Notes: generated by a model from the sequence alone, not told the origin. Shown: positions 1 to 5,296, numbered from the stretch's first letter. The stretch: DNA of 5,845 bases from Neisseriaceae bacterium (GCA_030151665.1 JASLDB010000297.1:1-5845), one strand, 5' to 3'. Program-made: numbers and translations.

Positions 1-135
1 ATGGGTTTGATTTTGGAGTTGCAAAAAGAAATGAATGCAGCTTTGGTTGTGGTGACACATGATGATCAATTGGCATTGCAATTTGACCAGTATTTGCGCA
101 TGAATGATGGTAGCTTAAGTCCAATTGGTTCTTAA
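1..135 (+). CDS. lolD: C-terminal end of an ABC transporter ATPase, probably lipoprotein-releasing LolD (partial)
   Basis: The reading frame is open from the first base and ends at TAA 133-135, giving 44 codons of a C-terminus. The segment VVVTHD (local residues 16-21) is the strand plus H-loop of ABC ATPases, with the switch histidine at local residue 20. The Walker A, Q-loop, signature and Walker B motifs must lie upstream of the window. The short tail after the H-loop (DQLALQFDQYLRMNDGSL) resembles the end of LolD, the ATPase that drives the LolCE complex at the inner membrane and extracts lipoproteins for transfer to the outer membrane. That assignment rests on wording and length only. 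Another member of the same subfamily (MacB or FtsE type) cannot be excluded. The in-frame ATG at position 1 is internal and is not a real start. A strong terminator follows 32 bases after the stop. Confidence 0.7.
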   Translation: MGLILELQKEMNAALVVVTHDDQLALQFDQYLRMNDGSLSPIGS

Positions 136-166
136 CGTATCTGTTTAGTCGCTGGAAAATTCTATC

Positions 167-214
167 AACAACCCAAAGGAAATGGCATACTGTTTTCTTT
201 GGGTTGTTTGTTTG
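167..214 (+). terminator. Rho-independent terminator after lolD, abutting the exporter gene
   Basis: Positions 167-182 pair with 193-208 in a 16-bp stem that has a single G-U pair (179-196) and a 10-base loop (183-192). The core arm is CAACCCAAAGG and the opposing arm is CTTTGGGTTG. The 3' arm runs into a T-rich stretch (TTGTTTGTTTGATT). This ends the upstream ATPase transcript. It stops only about 20 bases before the ATG of the next gene on the same strand, so that gene must depend on read-through or on a promoter overlapping the hairpin. Confidence 0.75.
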
Positions 215-233
215 ATTGAAGGCAGTTTGGCGA

Positions 234-863
234 ATGAATGTATTTTTGTTATTGGGTTTTGTGGTTGCTGTCATGGCATTGATTGCGACACCCGGCCCCA
301 ATTTATTTTTGATGATTACCCACAGCATGCGCTTTGGTCGATCAGCGATTGTCCCCAATGCTGCTGGCGGTGTGAGTGCCGCGCTGATTCTCATTGCATT
401 GGCTTTGTTTGGCGTGGCGCAATTTGTGCCCAAAAGTGCATTGCCTTATTTGTCTTTGGTTGGTGGGTTGTATTTATTGTATTTGGGATGGCAAAACTGG
501 CGTTCAGCCAAATGCATCTTGCCACAAGAAGATCATCAGTCTCATGACACGCAAACCCCCCATTTTTTTCGTGAAGCTTTTTTGACTGGCTTAAGCAATC
601 CCAAAGACTTATTGTTTTTTATTTTGTTCTTGCCCCAATTTGTTGACCCAAGTTTGGCACTGTGGCAAGCGGCTGCGATATTAATGTTACTTTGGTTTGT
701 ATGCGACTTTGGCATTATGTGCAGTGTGGGACTATTGGCAGATGTTTTAAAATCAGTCTTAACAGGGCATCGGCAATTTATGATGGCAAGGATATTGAGT
801 ATGATTATGATGGTATTGGGGGTGATTTTATTTGTCAGTACCATCGTGTCTTTGTTGCTGTAA
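234..863 (+). CDS. LysE/RhtB-family amino-acid exporter
   Basis: This is a 209-residue integral inner-membrane protein, the usual size for the LysE/RhtB translocator family, whose members export amino acids such as lysine, homoserine, threonine or cysteine. The family signature ATPGPN is at residues 18-23, just after the first hydrophobic segment. GLSNPKD at 119-125 matches the conserved GxxNPK segment, followed by a hydrophobic stretch ending LPQF. About six membrane segments are visible, near residues 3-23, 38-62, 68-88, 115-135, 143-167 and 184-207. A polar loop (91-112) separates the third and fourth. I chose ATG 234 because GAAGG at 218-222 sits 11 bases upstream and because the family signature then falls at its usual distance from the N-terminus. 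A TTG at 216 in the same frame would add six residues. The substrate cannot be read from the sequence. No clear terminator follows, so transcripts may run on toward hisC. Confidence 0.88.
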   Translation: MNVFLLLGFVVAVMALIATPGPNLFLMITHSMRFGRSAIVPNAAGGVSAALILIALALFGVAQFVPKSALPYLSLVGGLYLLYLGWQNWRSAKCILPQEDHQSHDTQTPHFFREAFLTGLSNPKDLLFFILFLPQFVDPSLALWQAAAILMLLWFVCDFGIMCSVGLLADVLKSVLTGHRQFMMARILSMIMMVLGVILFVSTIVSLLL

Positions 864-1030
864 TCTTCTGTTCTGGCTGGTGTTGGGGATAGACAAGCTT
901 AATTGGTATGAGAGTCTTTATTTTTCAGTTACCTAGCGTTTAAACACTGATGGTGGTCTATTGGTTCTAATCATTAAAAATGGTTAAAGCCGATATTTCA
1001 TTATAGGCTGTCTTCATTTTCTGTGTTACA

Positions 1031-1058
1031 TTGAAATGACAATAAAAGTACATAGTAT
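1031..1058 (+). promoter_or_regulatory. Candidate sigma-70 promoter for hisC-hisB
   Basis: TTGAAA (1031-1036) and TAGTAT (1053-1058) are separated by 16 bases, matching the -35 consensus at 5 of 6 positions and the -10 at 4 of 6. Transcription would begin near 1065, giving an untranslated leader of about 80 bases before hisC. A second -10-like hexamer, TACAAT, lies at 1121-1126 but has no recognisable -35 partner. The remainder of the 864-1147 gap shows no strong hairpin, no T-box-like element and no cluster of histidine codons of the kind used in his-leader attenuation. Confidence 0.35.
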
Positions 1059-1147
1059 TTCGGTGTCGCTAAAGGTATGCTCATGCCAATCGCACGAGAA
1101 TAGCTTTGCCGACATCTGTCTACAATAGCCAGATAAAGGAGTGAAGC

Positions 1148-2218
1148 ATGAGTGCGTTCGATTCGATACGTGAAGATATTAGGCAGTTAAAGTCTTATGA
1201 GCTAACAGAACTGCCCGAGGACTGTATCAAGCTCGATGCCATGGAAAGCCCTTATGAGTATTCAGAAGAACTCAAGCAGGAGTTAGCCAAGACATTGAGC
1301 CATGTTCCATTAAGTCGTTATATCAATCCCCTTAAATGTGGTATCCGTGAAATCATTCATGAGCAATTCAAAGTCAGTAGCAACGCCCAAATTGTTTTGG
1401 GCAATGGTTCTGATGAATTGATTCAATTTCTGACCTTATTGGTTGCCAAGCCCAAAGCCAAAATTCTGAGTGTTGAACCCAGCTTTGTCATGTACCAACG
1501 CAATGCTGAAATTTATGGTTTAGATTATGTTGGTGTTCCTTTGAACCCAGATTTTACCTTGAATTTAGCTGCTACACTTGCCGCAATCAAACAACATCAA
1601 CCCGCTATTGTCTTCCTGTCTTACCCCAATAATCCAACAGGTGGTCGCTTTGAAAAAGAAGAAGTAGAAGCCATTTTAGACACAGCCACAGGTATTGTGG
1701 TGGTGGATCAAGCCTATGGTGCTTTTGCATCTGATTCATTTGCTGACCAAGCTGGCTTACGTGACAATTTAGTGGTGTTAAAAACCTTGAGTAAAATTGG
1801 TTTTGCAGGGATACGTCTGGGTTTTGCAGCAGGCCCCAAAGACATCATGGCACAATTACAAAAAATTATGCCTCCTTACAACATGAATCAATTGTCAGTG
1901 GCAACAGCAAAGTTTGCCACCTTGTACCCCCAATTTATCATGGGCAATATTGATAAATTAAAATCAGAGCGTGAACGTGTGCGCACTGCTTTACGGGCTT
2001 ATGATGTGGTTGAGGATTTTGCTTCTGAGGCCAATTTCTTAACATTGCGTGTGCCCGATGCACAAAAGCTGTATGATAGCTTGTTGCAAAACAATATTTT
2101 AATTAAAAATTTGCACGGTTCGCATCCATTATTGAATCAATGTGTGCGCATAACCATTGGGCTGCCTGAGCACAATCAGGCAGTGTTGAGTGTTTTTCAA
2201 GCTTTATATGGAAAGTAG
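1148..2218 (+). CDS. hisC: Histidinol-phosphate aminotransferase
   Basis: HisC is a cytoplasmic PLP enzyme that transfers an amino group from glutamate to imidazole-acetol phosphate, giving L-histidinol phosphate in histidine synthesis. At 356 residues it has the normal family length for a class I/II fold aminotransferase. Visible motifs are LGNGSDE (84-90), a cofactor phosphate-binding segment; YPNNPTG (159-165), where the Asn contacts PLP; VVVDQAYGAF (184-193), with Asp187 expected to pair with the pyridine nitrogen and Tyr190 nearby; and TLSKIGFAGIRLGF (213-226), with Lys216 as the predicted Schiff-base lysine and Arg223 binding phosphate. Arg334 is the expected substrate-carboxylate arginine. 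The more usual VDEAY reads VDQAY here. The start is well supported: AAGGAG (1136-1141) lies 6 bases before the ATG. The gene ends 3 bases before hisB, so the two are co-transcribed and probably translationally coupled. Related aminotransferases can be hard to separate by motif, but the hisB neighbour settles the call. Confidence 0.95.
   Translation: MSAFDSIREDIRQLKSYELTELPEDCIKLDAMESPYEYSEELKQELAKTLSHVPLSRYINPLKCGIREIIHEQFKVSSNAQIVLGNGSDELIQFLTLLVAKPKAKILSVEPSFVMYQRNAEIYGLDYVGVPLNPDFTLNLAATLAAIKQHQPAIVFLSYPNNPTGGRFEKEEVEAILDTATGIVVVDQAYGAFASDSFADQAGLRDNLVVLKTLSKIGFAGIRLGFAAGPKDIMAQLQKIMPPYNMNQLSVATAKFATLYPQFIMGNIDKLKSERERVRTALRAYDVVEDFASEANFLTLRVPDAQKLYDSLLQNNILIKNLHGSHPLLNQCVRITIGLPEHNQAVLSVFQALYGK
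2162..2183. repeat. Perfect 8-bp inverted repeat inside the 3' end of hisC
   Basis: CTGCCTGA (2162-2169) and TCAGGCAG (2176-2183) are exact reverse complements around a 6-base loop. The repeat lies within hisC codons for residues about 339-345, some 40 bases before the hisB start. The hairpin could affect hisC-hisB coupling or mRNA stability. It could also be chance, since it lies in a coding region and no poly-T run directly follows. Confidence 0.5.
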
Positions 2219-2221
2219 ATA

Positions 2222-2815
2222 ATGCGTCAAGTCAGCGTGACCCGTAATACCACAGAAACCCAAATTGCGTTAACCCTTAATTTAGATGGCACTGGTGTCG
2301 GTGTGTTTGATACTGGCGTGCCTTTTTTGGATCACATGCTAGATCAAATTTGCCGTCATGGTTTGGTGGATTTGAATATTCAAGCCAAAGGTGATTTGCA
2401 CATTGATGCCCATCATACCGTTGAAGATATTGGCATTACCTTGGGTCAAGCGCTTAAACAAGCCTTGGGCAATAAAGCGGGTATTCGACGTTATGGTCAC
2501 AGTTATGTGCCATTGGATGAGGCCTTGAGCCGAGTGGTATTGGATTTATCGGGTCGCCCTGGCTTGGTATATAACGTGGAATATACTCGTGCCATGATTG
2601 GCAGTTTTGATGTGGATTTATTCAGTGAATTTTTCCATGGGTTAGTGAACCATGGTATGTTGACCTTGCACATTGATAATTTGCGTGGTGTGAATGCCCA
2701 CCACCAAGCAGAAACCATTTTCAAAGCCTTAGGGCGAGCTCTACGCATGGCAGTAGAAGTGGATGAGCGAATGGCAGGAATGATGCCGTCAACCAAAGGC
2801 ACGCTAACCGCATAA
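2222..2815 (+). CDS. hisB: Imidazoleglycerol-phosphate dehydratase (monofunctional)
   Basis: HisB removes water from imidazole-glycerol phosphate to give imidazole-acetol phosphate, which is the substrate of HisC; the two co-transcribed genes therefore encode consecutive steps. The 197-residue protein is complete. It lacks the N-terminal histidinol-phosphatase domain found in enterobacterial HisB, so that phosphatase must be encoded elsewhere. The two metal-binding repeats are clear: FLDHML (35-40) and DAHHTVEDIG (62-71, with His64, His65 and Glu68), then NAHHQAETIFKALGRALRMA (158-177, with His160, His161 and Glu164). His46, His93 and Glu100 (LDEA) are further likely ligand or active-site residues, and STKG (190-193) is the conserved C-terminal phosphate-site segment. 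The ATG is 3 bases after the hisC stop, with only a weak GGAAAG upstream, consistent with coupled translation. The gene is followed by a terminator and not by hisH, hisA or hisF, so the rest of the pathway lies elsewhere. Confidence 0.97.
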   Translation: MRQVSVTRNTTETQIALTLNLDGTGVGVFDTGVPFLDHMLDQICRHGLVDLNIQAKGDLHIDAHHTVEDIGITLGQALKQALGNKAGIRRYGHSYVPLDEALSRVVLDLSGRPGLVYNVEYTRAMIGSFDVDLFSEFFHGLVNHGMLTLHIDNLRGVNAHHQAETIFKALGRALRMAVEVDERMAGMMPSTKGTLTA

Positions 2816-2835
2816 ATCAGTCAATAAGTATGGAT

Positions 2836-2863
2836 AAACCACCCAGTATTGGGTGGTTTTTTT
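2836..2863 (+). terminator. Rho-independent terminator of the hisCB operon
   Basis: AAACCACCCA (2836-2845) pairs perfectly with TGGGTGGTTT (2850-2859) around the loop GTAT, and seven T residues (2857-2863) follow. Read from the other strand, the same hairpin is followed by TTTATCCAT, so it may also slow transcription from the convergent gene, whose stop codon begins inside this T-tract. Confidence 0.93.
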
Positions 2864-4040
2864 ATGGCGTTAGTGATTTGATTCGATAATGCAACTGGCA
2901 GTTTAATGTATTGATTTCGTTAAAACGCTTGAAGCTGCTTTGAAAAGTATTCATTGTGTCATCATTTTTTTTAATAATAGCAAGTGATTTTTTCTGCGAT
3001 GGTTGATTGCTACATGATGAATTGTCTTGCTGATTAAAGTCCAGATGGGCATAAAATGTTGCTATTTTTCGCCACTGCTGATTGATGGCCATTTTGCTTT
3101 TGTTGGATATGGGTGACAACAACAATGCGCCATGGGGATTGAGAGAAGTTAGTTCATGGTTTGCTTGAACTGTTGCATAAGCAAAAAATTCCATCTCAAT
3201 TATGGCAAGCCTTTTCAATGTTCTTTTTTCCTGACTGGAAAGGATTTGGGTCAATTCCTGTAACTGATCTTGATGTGCTACTAACCAAGCATGAGGACGG
3301 TTTAATAATAGCCAATCAATGTTGCGATACATATCCAATAGCGTGGCACTCATCATCAAAAAGCCAATGGCACTCATGTTGCCATTCAGTTGCGCTCGGT
3401 AAAACCGATTCAGCCGTTTTAATTGATTGAATCCAATGCTTTCTTGCTTGTTTAATACATTTCGTAACGCATGAAAATGCATGTATTTGGATAACCAAAG
3501 CTGGTCAGCAAAATGTCGGCTATATACACTTGCTATGCCATCTTCTTGATAATCCTTTAAGTTTTGGATAGTGATGAATCTTTGAATAATTGTCTGATTT
3601 TTCTGGCTTAAAGACTCGTCCAGTGCAACTGCATTTTGAATATTTTTAAGGCAAATATGACCGATTTGTTTTTCACATTTTAGCAATGCCGCCAGTTGTT
3701 CTTTTTCATGGTCACTGATAAGAAAAACTAATTGCTCTTCATTGTCTGGATTGGAAAATTGACTACCAGTTACCCGTGCATTATTCAGTGCTTGTTGATT
3801 AATCTCTTGTCCATAAGCCAAAAAGTCAGTGCTCTTGGGTGCATTTAAGCCGATTAAACCAATGACTATATTCTCTTTCGGGTTTACAGGTGTGTATAAG
3901 GCTTGCTGAATAGACAATAACTCAGGATTAAGTGCAATATTTTTGGCCTGGGAGAATGAAAAGAATGAAAAGGCAGTGAATAAAAATAAAATCAAAGGTT
4001 TGACAATATATTTAATGAAAAGATGATGGCATTTATTCAT
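2862..4040 (-). CDS. Exported protein of unknown family, 392 residues
   Basis: I do not recognise this family. The N-terminus is a convincing Sec signal peptide: a basic region (residues 1-14), a strongly hydrophobic core (15-29) and a probable cleavage site SQA^K after residue 32. There is no lipobox, so the mature protein should be soluble in the periplasm or move beyond it. The mature chain looks mostly alpha-helical (for example 136-165, 205-240 and 255-295) and is rich in Gln, Asn, Leu and Lys. It has four cysteines in two groups, Cys122/Cys130 and Cys343/Cys381, which could form disulfides. A moderately hydrophobic stretch at 221-236 and aromatic segments (WLSKYMHFHALRN, IDWLLLNRPHAWL) are its most distinctive parts. 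Only a weak purine-rich stretch precedes the ATG. It stands alone, convergent with hisB and divergent from another exported orphan. The long uninterrupted frame, the signal peptide and the clean start region argue that it is a genuine gene. Confidence 0.8.
   Translation of the reverse strand: MNKCHHLFIKYIVKPLILFLFTAFSFFSFSQAKNIALNPELLSIQQALYTPVNPKENIVIGLIGLNAPKSTDFLAYGQEINQQALNNARVTGSQFSNPDNEEQLVFLISDHEKEQLAALLKCEKQIGHICLKNIQNAVALDESLSQKNQTIIQRFITIQNLKDYQEDGIASVYSRHFADQLWLSKYMHFHALRNVLNKQESIGFNQLKRLNRFYRAQLNGNMSAIGFLMMSATLLDMYRNIDWLLLNRPHAWLVAHQDQLQELTQILSSQEKRTLKRLAIIEMEFFAYATVQANHELTSLNPHGALLLSPISNKSKMAINQQWRKIATFYAHLDFNQQDNSSCSNQPSQKKSLAIIKKNDDTMNTFQSSFKRFNEINTLNCQLHYRIKSLTP
3954..3971. 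repeat. 9-bp tandem duplication in signal-peptide codons
   Basis: GAATGAAAA occurs twice in direct succession (3954-3962 and 3963-3971). On the minus strand it encodes the Phe/Ser-rich end of the hydrophobic core of the 2862-4040 product. The unit is a multiple of three, so gain or loss of a copy would keep the frame and change the core by three residues. Confidence 0.5.
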
Positions 4041-4188
4041 GAGAATCTCTTATTATCAATGATTTGTATTGTTTAGGTGTTGCCTTACATTGCATATTTT
4101 GTATAAGCTCCATTACTGCTATTTGTAAGTCTTCTCATGTTATTTTGCTTTCTGTCGGACTGTCTTTAGTAGCCTGCAACCATTGATG

Positions 4189-4284
4189 TTAATCTTTTAT
4201 TTTAGCAAGTGGTTTTCTAATCTCAGGTGGTGTGAGATAGGGGTTGTAGGCAGTTTTTTCTTCATTTGGTGTTTTTAATGACAT
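4189..4284 (-). CDS. Possible small protein (31 residues) or remnant of a decayed gene
   Basis: A minus-strand ATG at 4284 opens 31 codons ending at TAA (4191-4189). The predicted peptide begins MSLKTPNEEKTAYNPYLTPP and continues with a charged, proline-containing tail ending KIKD, a composition more protein-like than random AT-rich spacer. Two further observations suggest a remnant. The same frame is open upstream of the ATG to about position 4350 (including FWWSDSLKSIIIKN). It also reopens after the TAA for 17 more codons (HQWLQATKDSPTESKIT) before TGA at 4137-4135. No good ribosome binding site precedes the ATG. It overlaps the likely promoter of the plus-strand gene. Chance cannot be ruled out at this length, and I recognise no family. 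Confidence 0.3.
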   Translation of the reverse strand: MSLKTPNEEKTAYNPYLTPPEIRKPLAKIKD

Positions 4285-4339
4285 TTGATTTTTGATAATA
4301 ATACTTTTTAATGAGTCACTCCACCAAAATCGGTATGAT
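4285..4339 (+). promoter_or_regulatory. Candidate promoter(s) for the 4394-5032 gene
   Basis: TTGATT (4285-4290) and TTTAAT (4307-4312) are 16 bases apart, giving a 4/6 and a 5/6 match to sigma-70 hexamers and a leader of roughly 75 bases. An alternative -10, TATGAT (4334-4339, 5/6), lacks a convincing -35. The short palindrome TGAGTCA (4312-4318) overlaps the end of the first -10. Confidence 0.35.
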
Positions 4340-4393
4340 AGCGTTTGTTTTTAGAACAATTATTTATTTACACATCAATTAGTAGAGATAAAC

Positions 4394-5032
4394 ATGAATT
4401 GGACAGAGAAAAGCATTATGGCTTTATTGGGCATGAGTGTTGCATTGGCTCAGGCTAAAGCGCCCAATCAAAAAGAGATTATCCAATGGTTAAGCAACCC
4501 ACAAGATGTGGTTGCCGAAAAGGTCAATCAAAACACAGTTAACATCCTTCAGACCGAAGAAATTCAGCTAAAGTCGGGCGAAAAGGCGTATTTGTCTGCT
4601 GTGGAATATGATAATGCTGGGCGTAATTTTAGCCATGGCTACATTCTGACTCGACCGAATTTGAAAAAATCATTGCATTTGAAAGATTTTGCAGGGCAAA
4701 GTGCCAATATTCAAGTGTTAAGTCGTTCCCGAACCGCCACACTATTGCAATTAAGTAGTTCAGGATCTGGACAAGGTACCATTGCACTGGGTGAAACGGT
4801 ATTGAGTTTTGATGGTTGGATAGCCAAAATTCATTATCGAAGCGAGTCTTTTGATGATTTTGGCTATGGTTCTGAACGAGGTTGTACTGAAATTAAGTCA
4901 ACACTCCGTTTTCATGCTGGTGCTAAGCCTTATATTACTGATCACATTGAAACCTTGTTTCAAAAGGATTGTGAAAACCCCAAAACGGCTAAACGCAAAC
5001 AAGAAACCAAGCGACAAAACATTCGCTGGTAA
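4394..5032 (+). CDS. Exported protein of unknown family, 212 residues
   Basis: I do not recognise this family. Residues 1-23 look like a Sec signal peptide: a short charged start (MNWTEK), a hydrophobic core (7-19) and a cleavage site at AQA^K (after 21) or AKA^P (after 23). The mature part looks beta-rich, with alternating hydrophobic and polar residues. It contains a small-residue stretch SSSGSGQG (121-128), then an aromatic-acidic segment (GWIAKIHYRSESFDDFGYG, 141-159). Two cysteines, Cys164 (ERGCTE) and Cys193 (QKDCEN), could bridge in the periplasm. The last 16 residues are very basic (KTAKRKQETKRQNIRW), as in a tail that binds nucleic acid, anionic lipid or a partner. The ribosome binding site is weak (AGAGA, 4384-4388). 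The gene is monocistronic, divergent from the 392-residue exported orphan and closed by its own terminator. Confidence 0.8.
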   Translation: MNWTEKSIMALLGMSVALAQAKAPNQKEIIQWLSNPQDVVAEKVNQNTVNILQTEEIQLKSGEKAYLSAVEYDNAGRNFSHGYILTRPNLKKSLHLKDFAGQSANIQVLSRSRTATLLQLSSSGSGQGTIALGETVLSFDGWIAKIHYRSESFDDFGYGSERGCTEIKSTLRFHAGAKPYITDHIETLFQKDCENPKTAKRKQETKRQNIRW

Positions 5033-5054
5033 GCAGTATTTGTTTTAAATCGAT

Positions 5055-5083
5055 AAGCTCAAGTAAAATCTTGGGCTTTTTTT
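5055..5083 (+). terminator. Rho-independent terminator after the 212-residue exported protein gene
   Basis: AAGCTCAAG (5055-5063) pairs with CTTGGGCTT (5070-5078), with one G-U pair, around a 6-base loop, and seven T residues (5077-5083) follow. It lies 22 bases after the stop codon at 5032. Confidence 0.88.
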
Positions 5084-5121
5084 ATTGAAAATGAATTCAA
5101 TAAAACAGGAAAATACGGAAT

Positions 5122-5161
5122 GAAAAATGCCGAAACCATCATGGTAATTTAGAAAAATGCC
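5122..5161. repeat. 10-bp direct repeat (GAAAAATGCC) flanking a small palindrome
   Basis: GAAAAATGCC occurs at 5122-5131 and again at 5152-5161, exactly 30 bases apart. Between the copies lies ACCATcATGGT (5135-5145), a palindrome with 5-bp arms. The arrangement looks like a protein-binding site but could be chance in A-rich DNA. Confidence 0.4.
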
Positions 5162-5201
5162 AATATGTTTGTTCAAAATAGATAAAAGGTGATGTGAAAT
5201 A

Positions 5202-5241
5202 TTTATAACAATAATATGTTAAACGGTTACTTTTATAACAA
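5202..5241. repeat. 10-bp direct repeat (TTTATAACAA), also 30 bases apart
   Basis: TTTATAACAA is found at 5202-5211 and 5232-5241. A related copy, TTGATAACAG (8 of 10), follows at 5253-5262, 21 bases on. Spacings of 30 and 21 bases are close to three and two helical turns. Confidence 0.4.
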
Positions 5242-5268
5242 ATTTGTTTACATTGATAACAGTTATCA
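5237..5268. promoter_or_regulatory. Two adjacent palindromes, possible operator sites
   Basis: AACAAATTTGTT (5237-5248) is a perfect 12-bp palindrome. TGATAAC-A-GTTATCA (5254-5268) has perfect 7-bp arms around one base. Such symmetric sites are typical targets of dimeric repressors or activators. The second is not an FNR box, because its half-sites are too far apart. The regulator is unknown. Confidence 0.4.
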
Positions 5269-5296
5269 TGTGGGCGTAATGATAATCGGCAATATA

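Larger units (their letters stand above)
4041..4393. other. Divergent intergenic region between two exported orphan genes
   Basis: These 353 AT-rich bases separate two genes that point away from each other and must contain promoters for both. For the minus-strand gene, the best I can find is TTACAA (4128-4123) with TATACA (4105-4100) at 17-bp spacing, which is weak. Plus-strand candidates are annotated separately. The region also holds a short minus-strand reading frame at 4189-4284. No terminator, tRNA-like structure or sizeable inverted repeat is evident. Confidence 0.6.

Noticed and set aside
182..547. 121-codon plus-strand frame overlapping the exporter start
   Set aside because: It is Cys/Trp-rich with no family resemblance, and it overlaps the exporter in another frame and the terminator hairpin.
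1077..1103. Eight-codon mini-ORF (MLMPIARE) upstream of hisC, considered as a his-leader peptide
   Set aside because: It has no histidine codons, poor ribosome-binding spacing and no terminator/anti-terminator hairpins after it.
3161..3430. 89-codon plus-strand open frame opposite the 392-residue exported protein gene
   Set aside because: It lies entirely within the longer minus-strand gene, which has a signal peptide and a full-length frame. I treat it as a shadow.
4169..4180. AGCCTGCA, close to an uptake-sequence dialect recalled as AAGCAGCCTGCA
   Set aside because: It matches 10 of 12 positions only, in a single copy. It would need genome-wide counts to mean anything.
5253..5268. TTGATnnnATCA-like site considered as an FNR/ANR box
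   Set aside because: The half-sites TTGAT and ATCA are separated by 7 bases instead of the required 4.
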